From Pseudomonas sp. MYb60 (GTDB taxonomy: Bacteria > Pseudomonadota > Gammaproteobacteria > Pseudomonadales > Pseudomonadaceae): a stretch of 64,000 nt of DNA. The stretch spans positions 39,040-103,039 of the forward strand of contig NZ_PCOZ01000015.1 in the NCBI RefSeq assembly GCF_002979555.1, given 5' to 3'. The notes beneath the pieces are model-generated. The model searched no databases and was not told the DNA's origin. It saw only the letters and a program-made list of their open reading frames with translations. This document shows positions 16,901-24,600 of this stretch, piece by piece. Made by a program: the position numbers and the translations under genes. How positions within the stretch are numbered: the stretch's first letter is position 1; every line of letters starts with the position of its first letter.

Positions 16901-19644
16901 AGCGCAAGATCGACGACGTCCACGCCACGACCATCAATCGCACGCAAATGATCACCGGCCTACTCTGGACCTGTGTCGAATGGGTGACCGCCATCGCCAC
17001 CGCGCCCTTCCCGGTGCTCAGCCTCAGCCTGGGCGGGTTGCTGGCGTTCAAGGATGCGATGCTCGCCCTTAGCGCCTACCGGCAAGGCGACAAGGACAGC
17101 GCCTTGCAACACTACATCGGCTACCTGGCCAACCTGGGGGGCGCCGTGCTGTTCGATTTTCGCCCGGCACTCAAGGGTCTCGCCCGCTCGACTGCGGTGC
17201 GCCCGTCCATCAAGACGGGCGAGCAGGCCATCGACGCGGACGCGCTCAAGCATCTCGATGCGACCCCCGCGCAAAACATGCAACCCGTGCTGTTCCAGGG
17301 GCAGCACTATTGGGCCCCATCGGCTCCGGATGCCAGGGGCCAGTATGTGCTTTACCGCCGTGACCCACTTTCTGGCCAGTTGCACTCCACTGCGCGCCTG
17401 GTCTATCGCACAGCCGACGGCCAGTGGGTGCGCTTCAGTGTCCCGGGCGGCGGCAGGAAATATGAACCGTTACAGCCCGATGAGAGCAGCCCCCTTACCG
17501 TGTTCGAGATAGCCCCTGAGCCCGCCCGCAACTTTCGTGCGATGCTCGAACCGGACTTTGGCAAAACACTCTCGGACAGAGGCGCCGGCTTCGGCGACAG
17601 CGCCCGACACAGCGCGTTTTTACAGGCCGCCCCACTGCGGGACGCCTATACCCGCAACGTCGAAGCGTTGACCCGCAGCGCTGACGCGTTCTACCAGGCC
17701 CTGCAACCACCCGTACCCAGGTCGGCGCTGCCCGAACTGGCGGTCGATGCCACCCACAGCGACCTGCTCAAGGCTCTCTTTGGTGGCCAAAGACGCTTGA
17801 TCATAGGGGCCGTCAACGACTCCATTGCGAGCAAACAGTTGTTGATCGAGCAACTGCCGACACTCGTCGAACTGGGGCTCAAGCGGTTGTACATCGAGAA
17901 CCTGCCCCGCGACCTGTTCCAACGCAAACTGAATATTCTCAACAACACCGCTGCCGGCAATAAAGCCCAGGCCTTGCGACGGCTGGAGCAACACCTTGAG
18001 CAGGTGGATCAGGCACTGGGGTTTGCACCGAATGCACCGTTCAGCTACAAAAAACTGCTGGATGAGACACAGCGTCTGAACATCAAGATCGATGGCCTGG
18101 ACGCAGCATGCTCCTACCATCTGGAGCATGTACTGAACCTTGGCAGCGAGCCGCGCCTGATCCCGCGCAGCAGCAAACTGCGTAACGTTTACTCGCACAC
18201 GGCCATTGAGCACACACGCGCCAGTCACCCCGATGAAGGCTGGATTGCGCTGGTGGATCACACGCGCCTTGGCACTTACGAACAGACGCCAGGGCTTGCG
18301 GCGCTGCAAAACGCCCCGGCATTACGGGTCGAGGACGCCGCGCCGGGGCAAGCGCTGGGCGTCAGGCCCGATACCAGCGGCGGCGCACAGTCGCGTGGTG
18401 ACTACAGGCTGACGATGCAGACGCTCTACTACACCCGTGCCACGCCCGCGTCAGCCCCTGCCCCCACTGTGGCGCACTTCAGCGAGTTCGATATCGACCC
18501 GGAACTGCGCTTGCACCTCATGCAACTGGCAGACAGCCACCGTGGCCTGGACACCCGTTACGGACCCACGGGCAATGACCCGCGACGCCCGGCCTTCAGC
18601 GCCTTCGTCGCCACCCGCAAGCGCCTGCACGACGCCGCCGACGCGTTTTTCGCCGATTACCTGCCGGGGGCGCGTTCCTCCCTTTCGATGCTCGACTCAG
18701 TCACCAGCGAAAAAGCGTTCATCGAAACGTTGTATCGGCACCGGTCGGGCCTGGTGCTCGGCGAATCCCACGCTGATGAGTTCAGCAAGCAATTTTTGAT
18801 CAAGCACATGGAGCTGCTGCGCGACCAAGGCGTGAAAACGCTGTACGTGGAACACCTGTTCACCGACCTGCACCAGGCCGACCTGGATACGTTCCACCGC
18901 ACCACCCAGATGCCGAGAAACCTTCGAGCCTACCTGCGCGTGCAGGACAAGGGTCATATGTTCGAGTACACAGGCACCAATACCTACACCAATGTGCTGA
19001 TCGCAGCGAACAAATACGGCTTGCGTATCCGGGCGCTGGATTGCGCCGCCAGCTACCATGTCAAAGGCATTCGAGGCCTTGACGGTCGCTTCACCCTCTT
19101 CAGCTACTTCGCCCATCACGTGATCAACGCCGACCAACTCGCACAAGGCGCCCACAAATGGGTGGCGTTCATGGGCAGCGGCCACACCGACCTGCATCGT
19201 CTGGTGCCAGGCATTGCGCAAATGCAGGATGCGGTGAGCCTGCATGTGCGCGACGTCGTCCCCAGCCAGGCGCGCTCGCTGCACCGCAACACGTGGGAAA
19301 GGGCAGACATTTCCGGCGGGCTGGCCCTGCGCAGCGACTTCAAGATCGAAGTCGCCAGTTCACGCCTGCGCGCACAACCTGCCGCCCCCGTGCCGGACCG
19401 CACGCGCCTGCGCCTCAAAGGGCATTTTCTGATCGAGCGCCCTTCAAGCACGCAGACTCTGCTCGTGCACCACTCCAATACAGGGGAGATCGTCACAACA
19501 CCGATTCAGATTGACGAGCAAGGCCAGTTTTTCGTTGATCGATGGGACTTCATGAAAGCGCAGCGTTTCATCTATCTGTCGCAATTGACGTCCGCCCTGG
19601 AAGCACCCGTGCCCAGGGGCATGGGTATGAAGCAACTCAACTGA
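13942..19644 (+). CDS. Large single-chain toxin: DUF6543-type repeats and two Tiki/EreA/ChaN-like domains
   Basis: A 1,900-residue protein of the Pseudomonas dermonecrotic-toxin-like class. No signal peptide is seen. Three copies of a strand-plus-YTP motif recur at about residues 189-195 (PVLLFSP), 550-556 (RLLLCTP) and 894-900 (PVLLYTP), some 350 apart. A hydrophobic stretch at about 1003-1072 could insert in membranes. Two ECN-superfamily-like domains follow. The second has GESH (Glu1608, His1610), VEH (1636-1638), Asp1700 and GSGH (His1748). The first has GAVN (1289-1292) in place of GESH, so it looks inactive. PMT-like toxins carry this fold in their C2 region. I chose ATG 13942, nine bases after GGAG; an in-frame ATG at 13903 has no ribosome binding site. 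Target and secretion route are unknown. Confidence 0.8.
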   Translation: MSTTQPTLEQLRNQLFEIDPGLSSQSQPPIVRSSLSIALENLSTTLATANTHFFNQARTLYQALTESDLTTIDGKALLARLKTNLNTQLQDLDDTRKVGDQGRKHFLTYTAGIRALEQEAQLKVRDLLLSPADQRMIEDCSLGPSLRPGMYALSFSYQAQNVVFAGAFVLTRQAIPRVDHMSGDEKVGPVLLFSPSRGIEAFETLRDLDQGLKTLMAQPAGREEFTRHLPVNYQHLDVAGIWPLTLQAIEGLPLFEHSYQALLDKRRLDIDLALNRADEGHCNAHQLQQALDSAIGAALPDLAARLDLRAQRLLEQAVYNSLPDWYRNAALAQRQLLGEQAQAYNQARQAFIDLIGPAATPHALARLALVERLADELDIHDLEPDQLHVLTHRQVANVGRYEQARSLVELALRGLHSGDEQAGSAFLANTTLTYAGTALTGRHAGLTPQSLLTLIQDLQPRVDFAVVQEQHLGTPEIKQAAREMLDARLVLLARIATLQGHLNAADHQRFEQLRANHHPHLRAQTVLLHGAQLKDLWVLRAEHANGQVARLLLCTPEAPGNQHFIGFDSVQACQAHILGWADTRTRLKGRTMSDYLIEQVPLRFRPKMAAFLKRLGFKPADQEHAEVTFGPSCAHTDCLDAMVVHLLDAERVDDYQHGTPLWYRSATAPDRARLTRLTEDTAGALHTYNQRPDAEANLTTFTDYVHTHARLSLNALLGRKQKDVDPDSVFAYSPKPLLGTPSAPLSYTRLYRDGYADGIGFLDEKFSASASFRGPPGVDLSKLTPQNVARSVTGTWIGERYTDEVRKRLQADHPGYAARRNATLAIVQLQMQAAALEARLQGHIASVDLAWLERAIDSLAQSASSTRTTYKVHRLCIDGEWVIGNYLFSHDDDPVLLYTPNAPDGIGFREAKLFNYLLKKIEGMQEYFCERVAVQSQPRIRAFLQAAREGLPDTINRTTPSPARHDVIDHVTPLIDLHRECYNMSLQRKIDDVHATTINRTQMITGLLWTCVEWVTAIATAPFPVLSLSLGGLLAFKDAMLALSAYRQGDKDSALQHYIGYLANLGGAVLFDFRPALKGLARSTAVRPSIKTGEQAIDADALKHLDATPAQNMQPVLFQGQHYWAPSAPDARGQYVLYRRDPLSGQLHSTARLVYRTADGQWVRFSVPGGGRKYEPLQPDESSPLTVFEIAPEPARNFRAMLEPDFGKTLSDRGAGFGDSARHSAFLQAAPLRDAYTRNVEALTRSADAFYQALQPPVPRSALPELAVDATHSDLLKALFGGQRRLIIGAVNDSIASKQLLIEQLPTLVELGLKRLYIENLPRDLFQRKLNILNNTAAGNKAQALRRLEQHLEQVDQALGFAPNAPFSYKKLLDETQRLNIKIDGLDAACSYHLEHVLNLGSEPRLIPRSSKLRNVYSHTAIEHTRASHPDEGWIALVDHTRLGTYEQTPGLAALQNAPALRVEDAAPGQALGVRPDTSGGAQSRGDYRLTMQTLYYTRATPASAPAPTVAHFSEFDIDPELRLHLMQLADSHRGLDTRYGPTGNDPRRPAFSAFVATRKRLHDAADAFFADYLPGARSSLSMLDSVTSEKAFIETLYRHRSGLVLGESHADEFSKQFLIKHMELLRDQGVKTLYVEHLFTDLHQADLDTFHRTTQMPRNLRAYLRVQDKGHMFEYTGTNTYTNVLIAANKYGLRIRALDCAASYHVKGIRGLDGRFTLFSYFAHHVINADQLAQGAHKWVAFMGSGHTDLHRLVPGIAQMQDAVSLHVRDVVPSQARSLHRNTWERADISGGLALRSDFKIEVASSRLRAQPAAPVPDRTRLRLKGHFLIERPSSTQTLLVHHSNTGEIVTTPIQIDEQGQFFVDRWDFMKAQRFIYLSQLTSALEAPVPRGMGMKQLN

Positions 19645-19799
19645 CGCCAGCGGTTGTCGCACCGAGGCCCGTTCATCGGACCTCGGCGCATCCCACTTCA
19701 GAATGCTGCCCCCCCGCCGATAAACACCCACACCTTCAGGCTGGCCTCAAAAACAACTATCGCCCAGCACATCACCATCATTTTATTGCGGAGCATTCG

Positions 19800-21719
19800 A
19801 TGAACAGCTGGTTCGGTAACATCAGCGTCAACCTCAAGCTTGGCCTGGGCTTCGGTCTGGTGCTGGTCCTCACTTCAATCCTGGCCCTCACCGGCTGGAC
19901 CAGCCTGGGCGGCCTGATCGATCGCAGCAACTGGATGAGCGATATCACCCAGCTCAACGCGTCGCTGACCAAACTGCGCATCGTGCGCCTGCAGTACATG
20001 CTCGCCAACGGCGACGAAGCCGTGGCGCAGAACGTACAGACCAACCTGGATGCCTTCGCGGCCCAGCAACAAAAACTGCTGGACACCTTCAAGAGCCCGG
20101 AGAACCTGAAGCTGCTCAACGAGCAGAAAGCGGTCATCGGTGCTTACCAGCAATCACTGAACAAAATGCGTGAGGCCTACCGCAACGGCAATGCCTCGCG
20201 CCTGTTGATGGGCGACAAGGCTGACATCGCCAACGCTCAGATTGACGCGCTGGAAAACAGCGTGAAGCAAATGCCTGACAGTGCCGAGCACCTGGCCCAG
20301 TTCCAGGCCGTGGCTGACGCCAAGATGCAATTCCAGCTGGCGCGCTACGAAGTGCGCGGTTACACCGGCAACGTCAGCCCGGACACTGAAGCCCGCGCTG
20401 CCGCACAAATCGAAAAAACCATCGATGGATTGAAAAAACTCAGCGCCGCCTTCGGCACCAGCCAGCAAAGCGCACTGACTGCGCTGGAATCGGCACTGGG
20501 TGCCTACCGCACGGCCGTGCAGAACTACAAAGCCGCCAACGCCAACATCGTTGCCGCCCGCGCCGAAATGACCACCCAGGGTGCCGACATCGTCACCATC
20601 AGCGACAAGCTTTACGAAATCCAGCTTGAACGCCGCGACGCCGAAAGCGCCCAGGCCCGCAGCCTGCAATTGATCAGCACCTTGCTGGCGCTGCTGGTGG
20701 GTGTCATCGCTGCCTGGGTCATCACGCGCCAGATCACCCGCCCGATCCAGGAAACCCTGGCCGTGGTGGAACGCATTGCCTCCGGCGATTTGAGCCATAA
20801 CATTCAGGTCACGCGTCGCGATGAACTGGGCGTGTTGCAACAAGGCATCCAGCGCATGGGCACCACCTTGCGTGAATTGATCAGCGGTATTCGCGATGGC
20901 GTGACGCAGATCGCCAGCGCCGCCGAAGAGCTGTCGGCCGTGACCGAGCAGACCAGCGCCGGCGTGAACAGCCAGAAGATCGAAACCGATCAGGTCGCCA
21001 CCGCGATGCACGAAATGACCGCCACCGTGCAGGAAGTGGCGCGCAACGCCGAGCAGGCCTCCCAGGCCGCTGCCGACGCCGACGGCCAAGCCCGCGCCGG
21101 TGACAAAGTGGTCGCCGAAGCCATCGCCCAGATCGAGCGTCTGGCCGCTGAAGTGGCGCGCTCCACCGACGCGATGAGCCACCTGCAACAAGAGAGCAAC
21201 AAGATCGGCAGCGTGATGGACGTGATCAAGGCCGTGGCCGAGCAGACCAACTTGCTGGCCCTCAACGCGGCCATCGAAGCAGCACGTGCCGGTGAAGCCG
21301 GTCGCGGGTTTGCCGTGGTGGCCGATGAAGTGCGCGGCCTGGCCCAGCGTACGCAGAAATCCACCGAAGAAATCGAAGGCCTGGTGGCCGGTCTGCAAAA
21401 TGGCACCCAGCAAGTGGCCAATGTGATGAACAACAGCCGCAGCCTCACCGACAGCAGCGTCGAGCTGACACGCAAGGCCGGGACCTCACTGGAAAACATC
21501 ACCCGTACCGTGTCGAATATCCAGTCGATGAACCAGCAGATTGCAGCGGCGGCAGAGCAACAAAGCGCCGTCGCCGAAGAGATCAGCCGCAGTATCGTGA
21601 ATGTGCGCGATGTGTCGGAGCAAACGGCTACGGCCAGTGACGAGACGGCTAAATCCAGCGTTGAGCTGGCGCGCCTGGGCAGCCAGTTGCAGCAGATGGT
21701 CAGCCACTTCCGGGTGTAA
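19800..21719 (+). CDS. Methyl-accepting chemotaxis protein, probable helical bimodular sensor
   Basis: A 639-residue chemoreceptor. TM1 is at about residues 10-32 and TM2 at 291-312, enclosing a roughly 255-residue all-helical periplasmic region. Its length and heptad pattern fit the helical bimodular (HBM) class, which in P. putida McpS binds TCA intermediates; the ligand here is unknown. A HAMP domain (ITRPIQETLAVVERIASGD) leads to an intact signalling tip EQTNLLALNAAIEAARAGE. The C-terminus QLQQMVSHFRV has no CheR-tether pentapeptide. GGAG precedes the ATG. It sits between two toxin genes, which is unusual. Confidence 0.93.
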   Translation: MNSWFGNISVNLKLGLGFGLVLVLTSILALTGWTSLGGLIDRSNWMSDITQLNASLTKLRIVRLQYMLANGDEAVAQNVQTNLDAFAAQQQKLLDTFKSPENLKLLNEQKAVIGAYQQSLNKMREAYRNGNASRLLMGDKADIANAQIDALENSVKQMPDSAEHLAQFQAVADAKMQFQLARYEVRGYTGNVSPDTEARAAAQIEKTIDGLKKLSAAFGTSQQSALTALESALGAYRTAVQNYKAANANIVAARAEMTTQGADIVTISDKLYEIQLERRDAESAQARSLQLISTLLALLVGVIAAWVITRQITRPIQETLAVVERIASGDLSHNIQVTRRDELGVLQQGIQRMGTTLRELISGIRDGVTQIASAAEELSAVTEQTSAGVNSQKIETDQVATAMHEMTATVQEVARNAEQASQAAADADGQARAGDKVVAEAIAQIERLAAEVARSTDAMSHLQQESNKIGSVMDVIKAVAEQTNLLALNAAIEAARAGEAGRGFAVVADEVRGLAQRTQKSTEEIEGLVAGLQNGTQQVANVMNNSRSLTDSSVELTRKAGTSLENITRTVSNIQSMNQQIAAAAEQQSAVAEEISRSIVNVRDVSEQTATASDETAKSSVELARLGSQLQQMVSHFRV

Positions 21720-21894
21720 TACTCACCCGTTCATACCGACAGGCCTCGTTCGCAGGCCTGTCGCTTTTCCCCCCATACCTGTCGAACTCTCCCGAGCGGC
21801 ACAGTCCTCCTGGCCGACCGAGCGCCCAGTATTGCCCATGCTAGCGTGAGCTACGCCTCGGCAATGGCTGCGGATATTCAGGAGATCCAGCACT

Positions 21895-24567
21895 ATGGAG
21901 CTGCAACAGCCCCCTTCTTCAAAGCAACCACTCACACTCACCGACCCGACCCGCGACGACTCGGGCCATGGCACCGCCTATACCACTTTGTTCGAGGAAG
22001 ACTGGAACAGTCTGTGTACACCGTCTTCCATCGCGGCAATCGACGGCCCGGTCGCCTATCTGCACACGCTCTATCAGTTCGCCTTGAGCCTGGAGTCCAG
22101 CGGCAAGGGCGATCGGGATAAAGTGACCCTCGACAGTCGGCGGCCCGACCTCAAGACGATGCAGATTGATGCCCAAAGCCTCACTGCGCTGGTTTCCCAA
22201 CTGTCGATACTCAATGAAACCCTGACCCATCAGCTGGAAAACCACTTGGCAACGGCCCCCGATGCATTCAAAGGGCTGTCGATCAATGAAGCGCTCAAGC
22301 ACCACTATTATCCATACTTGCTGCCTTTCGATCGGGCTCACCTGCAATGTCAGTTGTGCCTGGTTGCCGACAAGCCTGTCCTGGGCGAACTCAACTACCG
22401 CATCAGTTTGACGCTACCGCTCAGCCAAAATGCCCAGAATAAATACGGCGTGGTCTTGCAGGAAGCCAAGGAGGCGCAGTTGCTGCTGTCGGGGCTCAGC
22501 CCGTCTCAGCAGGCTTTGCTGACAGCCTCCTTTGAGGGGCCGCACACAAGGGGGTCGCCACAGCGCGCCGGTTTTTTCAGACAATTCTATGGCGCCGAAG
22601 AAAGCGCTTTGCACCCCCTCAAGACTTGGCTGGCGCACACGCAATTATCGACGGACCAAGCCCAGGCACTCATCGCGCGCGGGCAGTATCTGCCTCGACG
22701 GTCACACAACATCGCCAACGGCTCAGTTCTACTCGGCGCGCGCTATGTCAACGGCCACGCTCAGCCTGAGGGCCAACTGGACTTTAGCTCGCCACCGAGT
22801 GCCGGGGTTCGCCTGCTCAATACCTCGTTCAACCGTTTCGAGCGCCTGCACCGGATGATCCGCCTACAGCGCTGGTTGCAAGTGCCGTTCGATGAACTGG
22901 ACACCCTGTTATGGAGTGTCATGCAACGGGAACAACCCGGCGACGGGGAGTTTGCGATCACTCCCAACAGCCTGCGGGCACTCGGTGTCTGGCGCTACCT
23001 GGATCGACACCATGGACTGCCCATCGAGGCATTCGCGGCGATCCTGCACGAACTGCCGACAGACGCACCGAGTCATCGTTTATCGCTTTACGATCTGGTG
23101 TTCAACGTATCCGAACTGGTCACTGCACCTCTACTCGATAGCCGCACGCCTCTGACGCTGACAGTCGATGACCCAGAGCAGGCCTCACTTCGACAATGGT
23201 TGTGCGCCGGGTTGCACGTTCAGGATGCGCCCGACGCCTTGCAGTGGCTGATCACTCAAGCAAATCACTACCTGCCGGGCGCCCCTGCGACCCTGACAGT
23301 GCTTTCTTCGCTGTACCGCCAGGCGCGCATCGCTGCGCTGTTCAATCTGTCGATACGCGACAGCCATTTTGTCGCGCACTTACTGGCTGGCGAAGCCTAC
23401 ACCCGTCAGTTGGTCGCGCCGACCCTGCGCGATAGTGGTTCGAATGCTCCGCCAGACCTGCTGGACGTACTCATGCAAATGGACTGGCTGACCCGTTGGC
23501 TCAAACACAGCCAGCAGTCGGTGGCAGATCTGCGCCGGCGTTTGCTCATGGATGACCACGCACAGACGCCGAAGGTGCGAATCAGGCTAGAACACCTTCA
23601 CTCACTGGTGGAGCTGATCGGCAGTGGCCTGCTCATGCCGTCAGACATCGAGGACCTGCAACTGCCGCAACCCGAACCTCAAACCGCGAAGTCACCCATC
23701 CGCTGGCACGCCTTTATCGTTAAGGGCTTGCTCCACAGTTATCCCCAGCTTCCAGAAAATAAAATTCCGCGTGAAATGCCTGCACGCATGGTCAACCAGC
23801 TTGACAGCCTCGTCCTGAGCCTCGACCCCAACACCGACGCGGAGCTCAAGCATGACGCCAAGACGGCATTGAACAAAAAGCTGGCTGAGTTCTATCAACA
23901 GTTGAGTCCCCTCAAGGCAAAGTTCGCTGCGCTGTTCAATGATTCGGCTTCGTCCTATGACCCCGAGCTTCTGAGCCTGTTGCTCAAGCACACGTCGCGC
24001 CTGCTCGCCCAGGCCAGCGAAGCCGCAACACCTGGCCCACTGCTTGGCACCTTGATGCTGATGCTGCCCGACGCCGAAACCCTGCTGGAGCTGCCCGTGG
24101 GGCGGGACGTGTTGCATCGTTTTCTGCTCAACCCGCATTGGCTGGACAGCGACTTGAAAGCTGGCGCGCCGCTGCCTTTGAGCGTGAAAACGCTGTACCT
24201 GTTGCAACGTTTCCAGCACGCGCGCAGAACCTATGGCCTCGACGAAGAGGCCTTGCTCGACTATCTGCATCTGGCCAATAAAGCCGCCATCAGCGCTGCT
24301 GACGCTGACCTTCGGCCCCAGGCGACCGATCGCTTGGCAGCCCTGCTCGGCTGGGCCGCCAGCGAAGTCGACGTATTGATACAGCGCACCCCCACGCGCG
24401 AAGCCTGCACCGTGGCACACCTGGACTGGCTGATGCGCTGCCAGGAAAACGCCCGGGCCACCGGCCTCTCAGCCAGCACCCTGCTCTTGGCCACCGACCT
24501 GAGTGGCCAGGTCTCCAGCAACGCCTGGGATCAAGTGGCAGGCGCCCTGATCGCCGCCGCTCAATAA
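21895..24567 (+). CDS. Tc toxin A component, N-terminal subunit (TcaA/TccA-like)
   Basis: An 890-residue protein carrying the VRP1-type (Salmonella virulence plasmid 28.1 kDa A) region of Tc toxins: FEEDWNSLCTPSSIAAIDGP, YLHTLYQFALSLE and LDSRRPDLKTMQID. The rest is mainly helical, as in the TcA alpha-helical shell. With the next gene it makes a split TcA of about 2,460 residues, comparable with one-piece TcdA. TcA forms the pentameric receptor-binding and channel part. GGAG at 21881-21884 precedes the ATG. The stop is 33 bases before the chosen start of the next gene, and the two are clearly one operon. Confidence 0.9.
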   Translation: MELQQPPSSKQPLTLTDPTRDDSGHGTAYTTLFEEDWNSLCTPSSIAAIDGPVAYLHTLYQFALSLESSGKGDRDKVTLDSRRPDLKTMQIDAQSLTALVSQLSILNETLTHQLENHLATAPDAFKGLSINEALKHHYYPYLLPFDRAHLQCQLCLVADKPVLGELNYRISLTLPLSQNAQNKYGVVLQEAKEAQLLLSGLSPSQQALLTASFEGPHTRGSPQRAGFFRQFYGAEESALHPLKTWLAHTQLSTDQAQALIARGQYLPRRSHNIANGSVLLGARYVNGHAQPEGQLDFSSPPSAGVRLLNTSFNRFERLHRMIRLQRWLQVPFDELDTLLWSVMQREQPGDGEFAITPNSLRALGVWRYLDRHHGLPIEAFAAILHELPTDAPSHRLSLYDLVFNVSELVTAPLLDSRTPLTLTVDDPEQASLRQWLCAGLHVQDAPDALQWLITQANHYLPGAPATLTVLSSLYRQARIAALFNLSIRDSHFVAHLLAGEAYTRQLVAPTLRDSGSNAPPDLLDVLMQMDWLTRWLKHSQQSVADLRRRLLMDDHAQTPKVRIRLEHLHSLVELIGSGLLMPSDIEDLQLPQPEPQTAKSPIRWHAFIVKGLLHSYPQLPENKIPREMPARMVNQLDSLVLSLDPNTDAELKHDAKTALNKKLAEFYQQLSPLKAKFAALFNDSASSYDPELLSLLLKHTSRLLAQASEAATPGPLLGTLMLMLPDAETLLELPVGRDVLHRFLLNPHWLDSDLKAGAPLPLSVKTLYLLQRFQHARRTYGLDEEALLDYLHLANKAAISAADADLRPQATDRLAALLGWAASEVDVLIQRTPTREACTVAHLDWLMRCQENARATGLSASTLLLATDLSGQVSSNAWDQVAGALIAAAQ

Positions 24568-24600
24568 CTCCGTTTCTCTCGACAGGCTCAAGGAATGACC

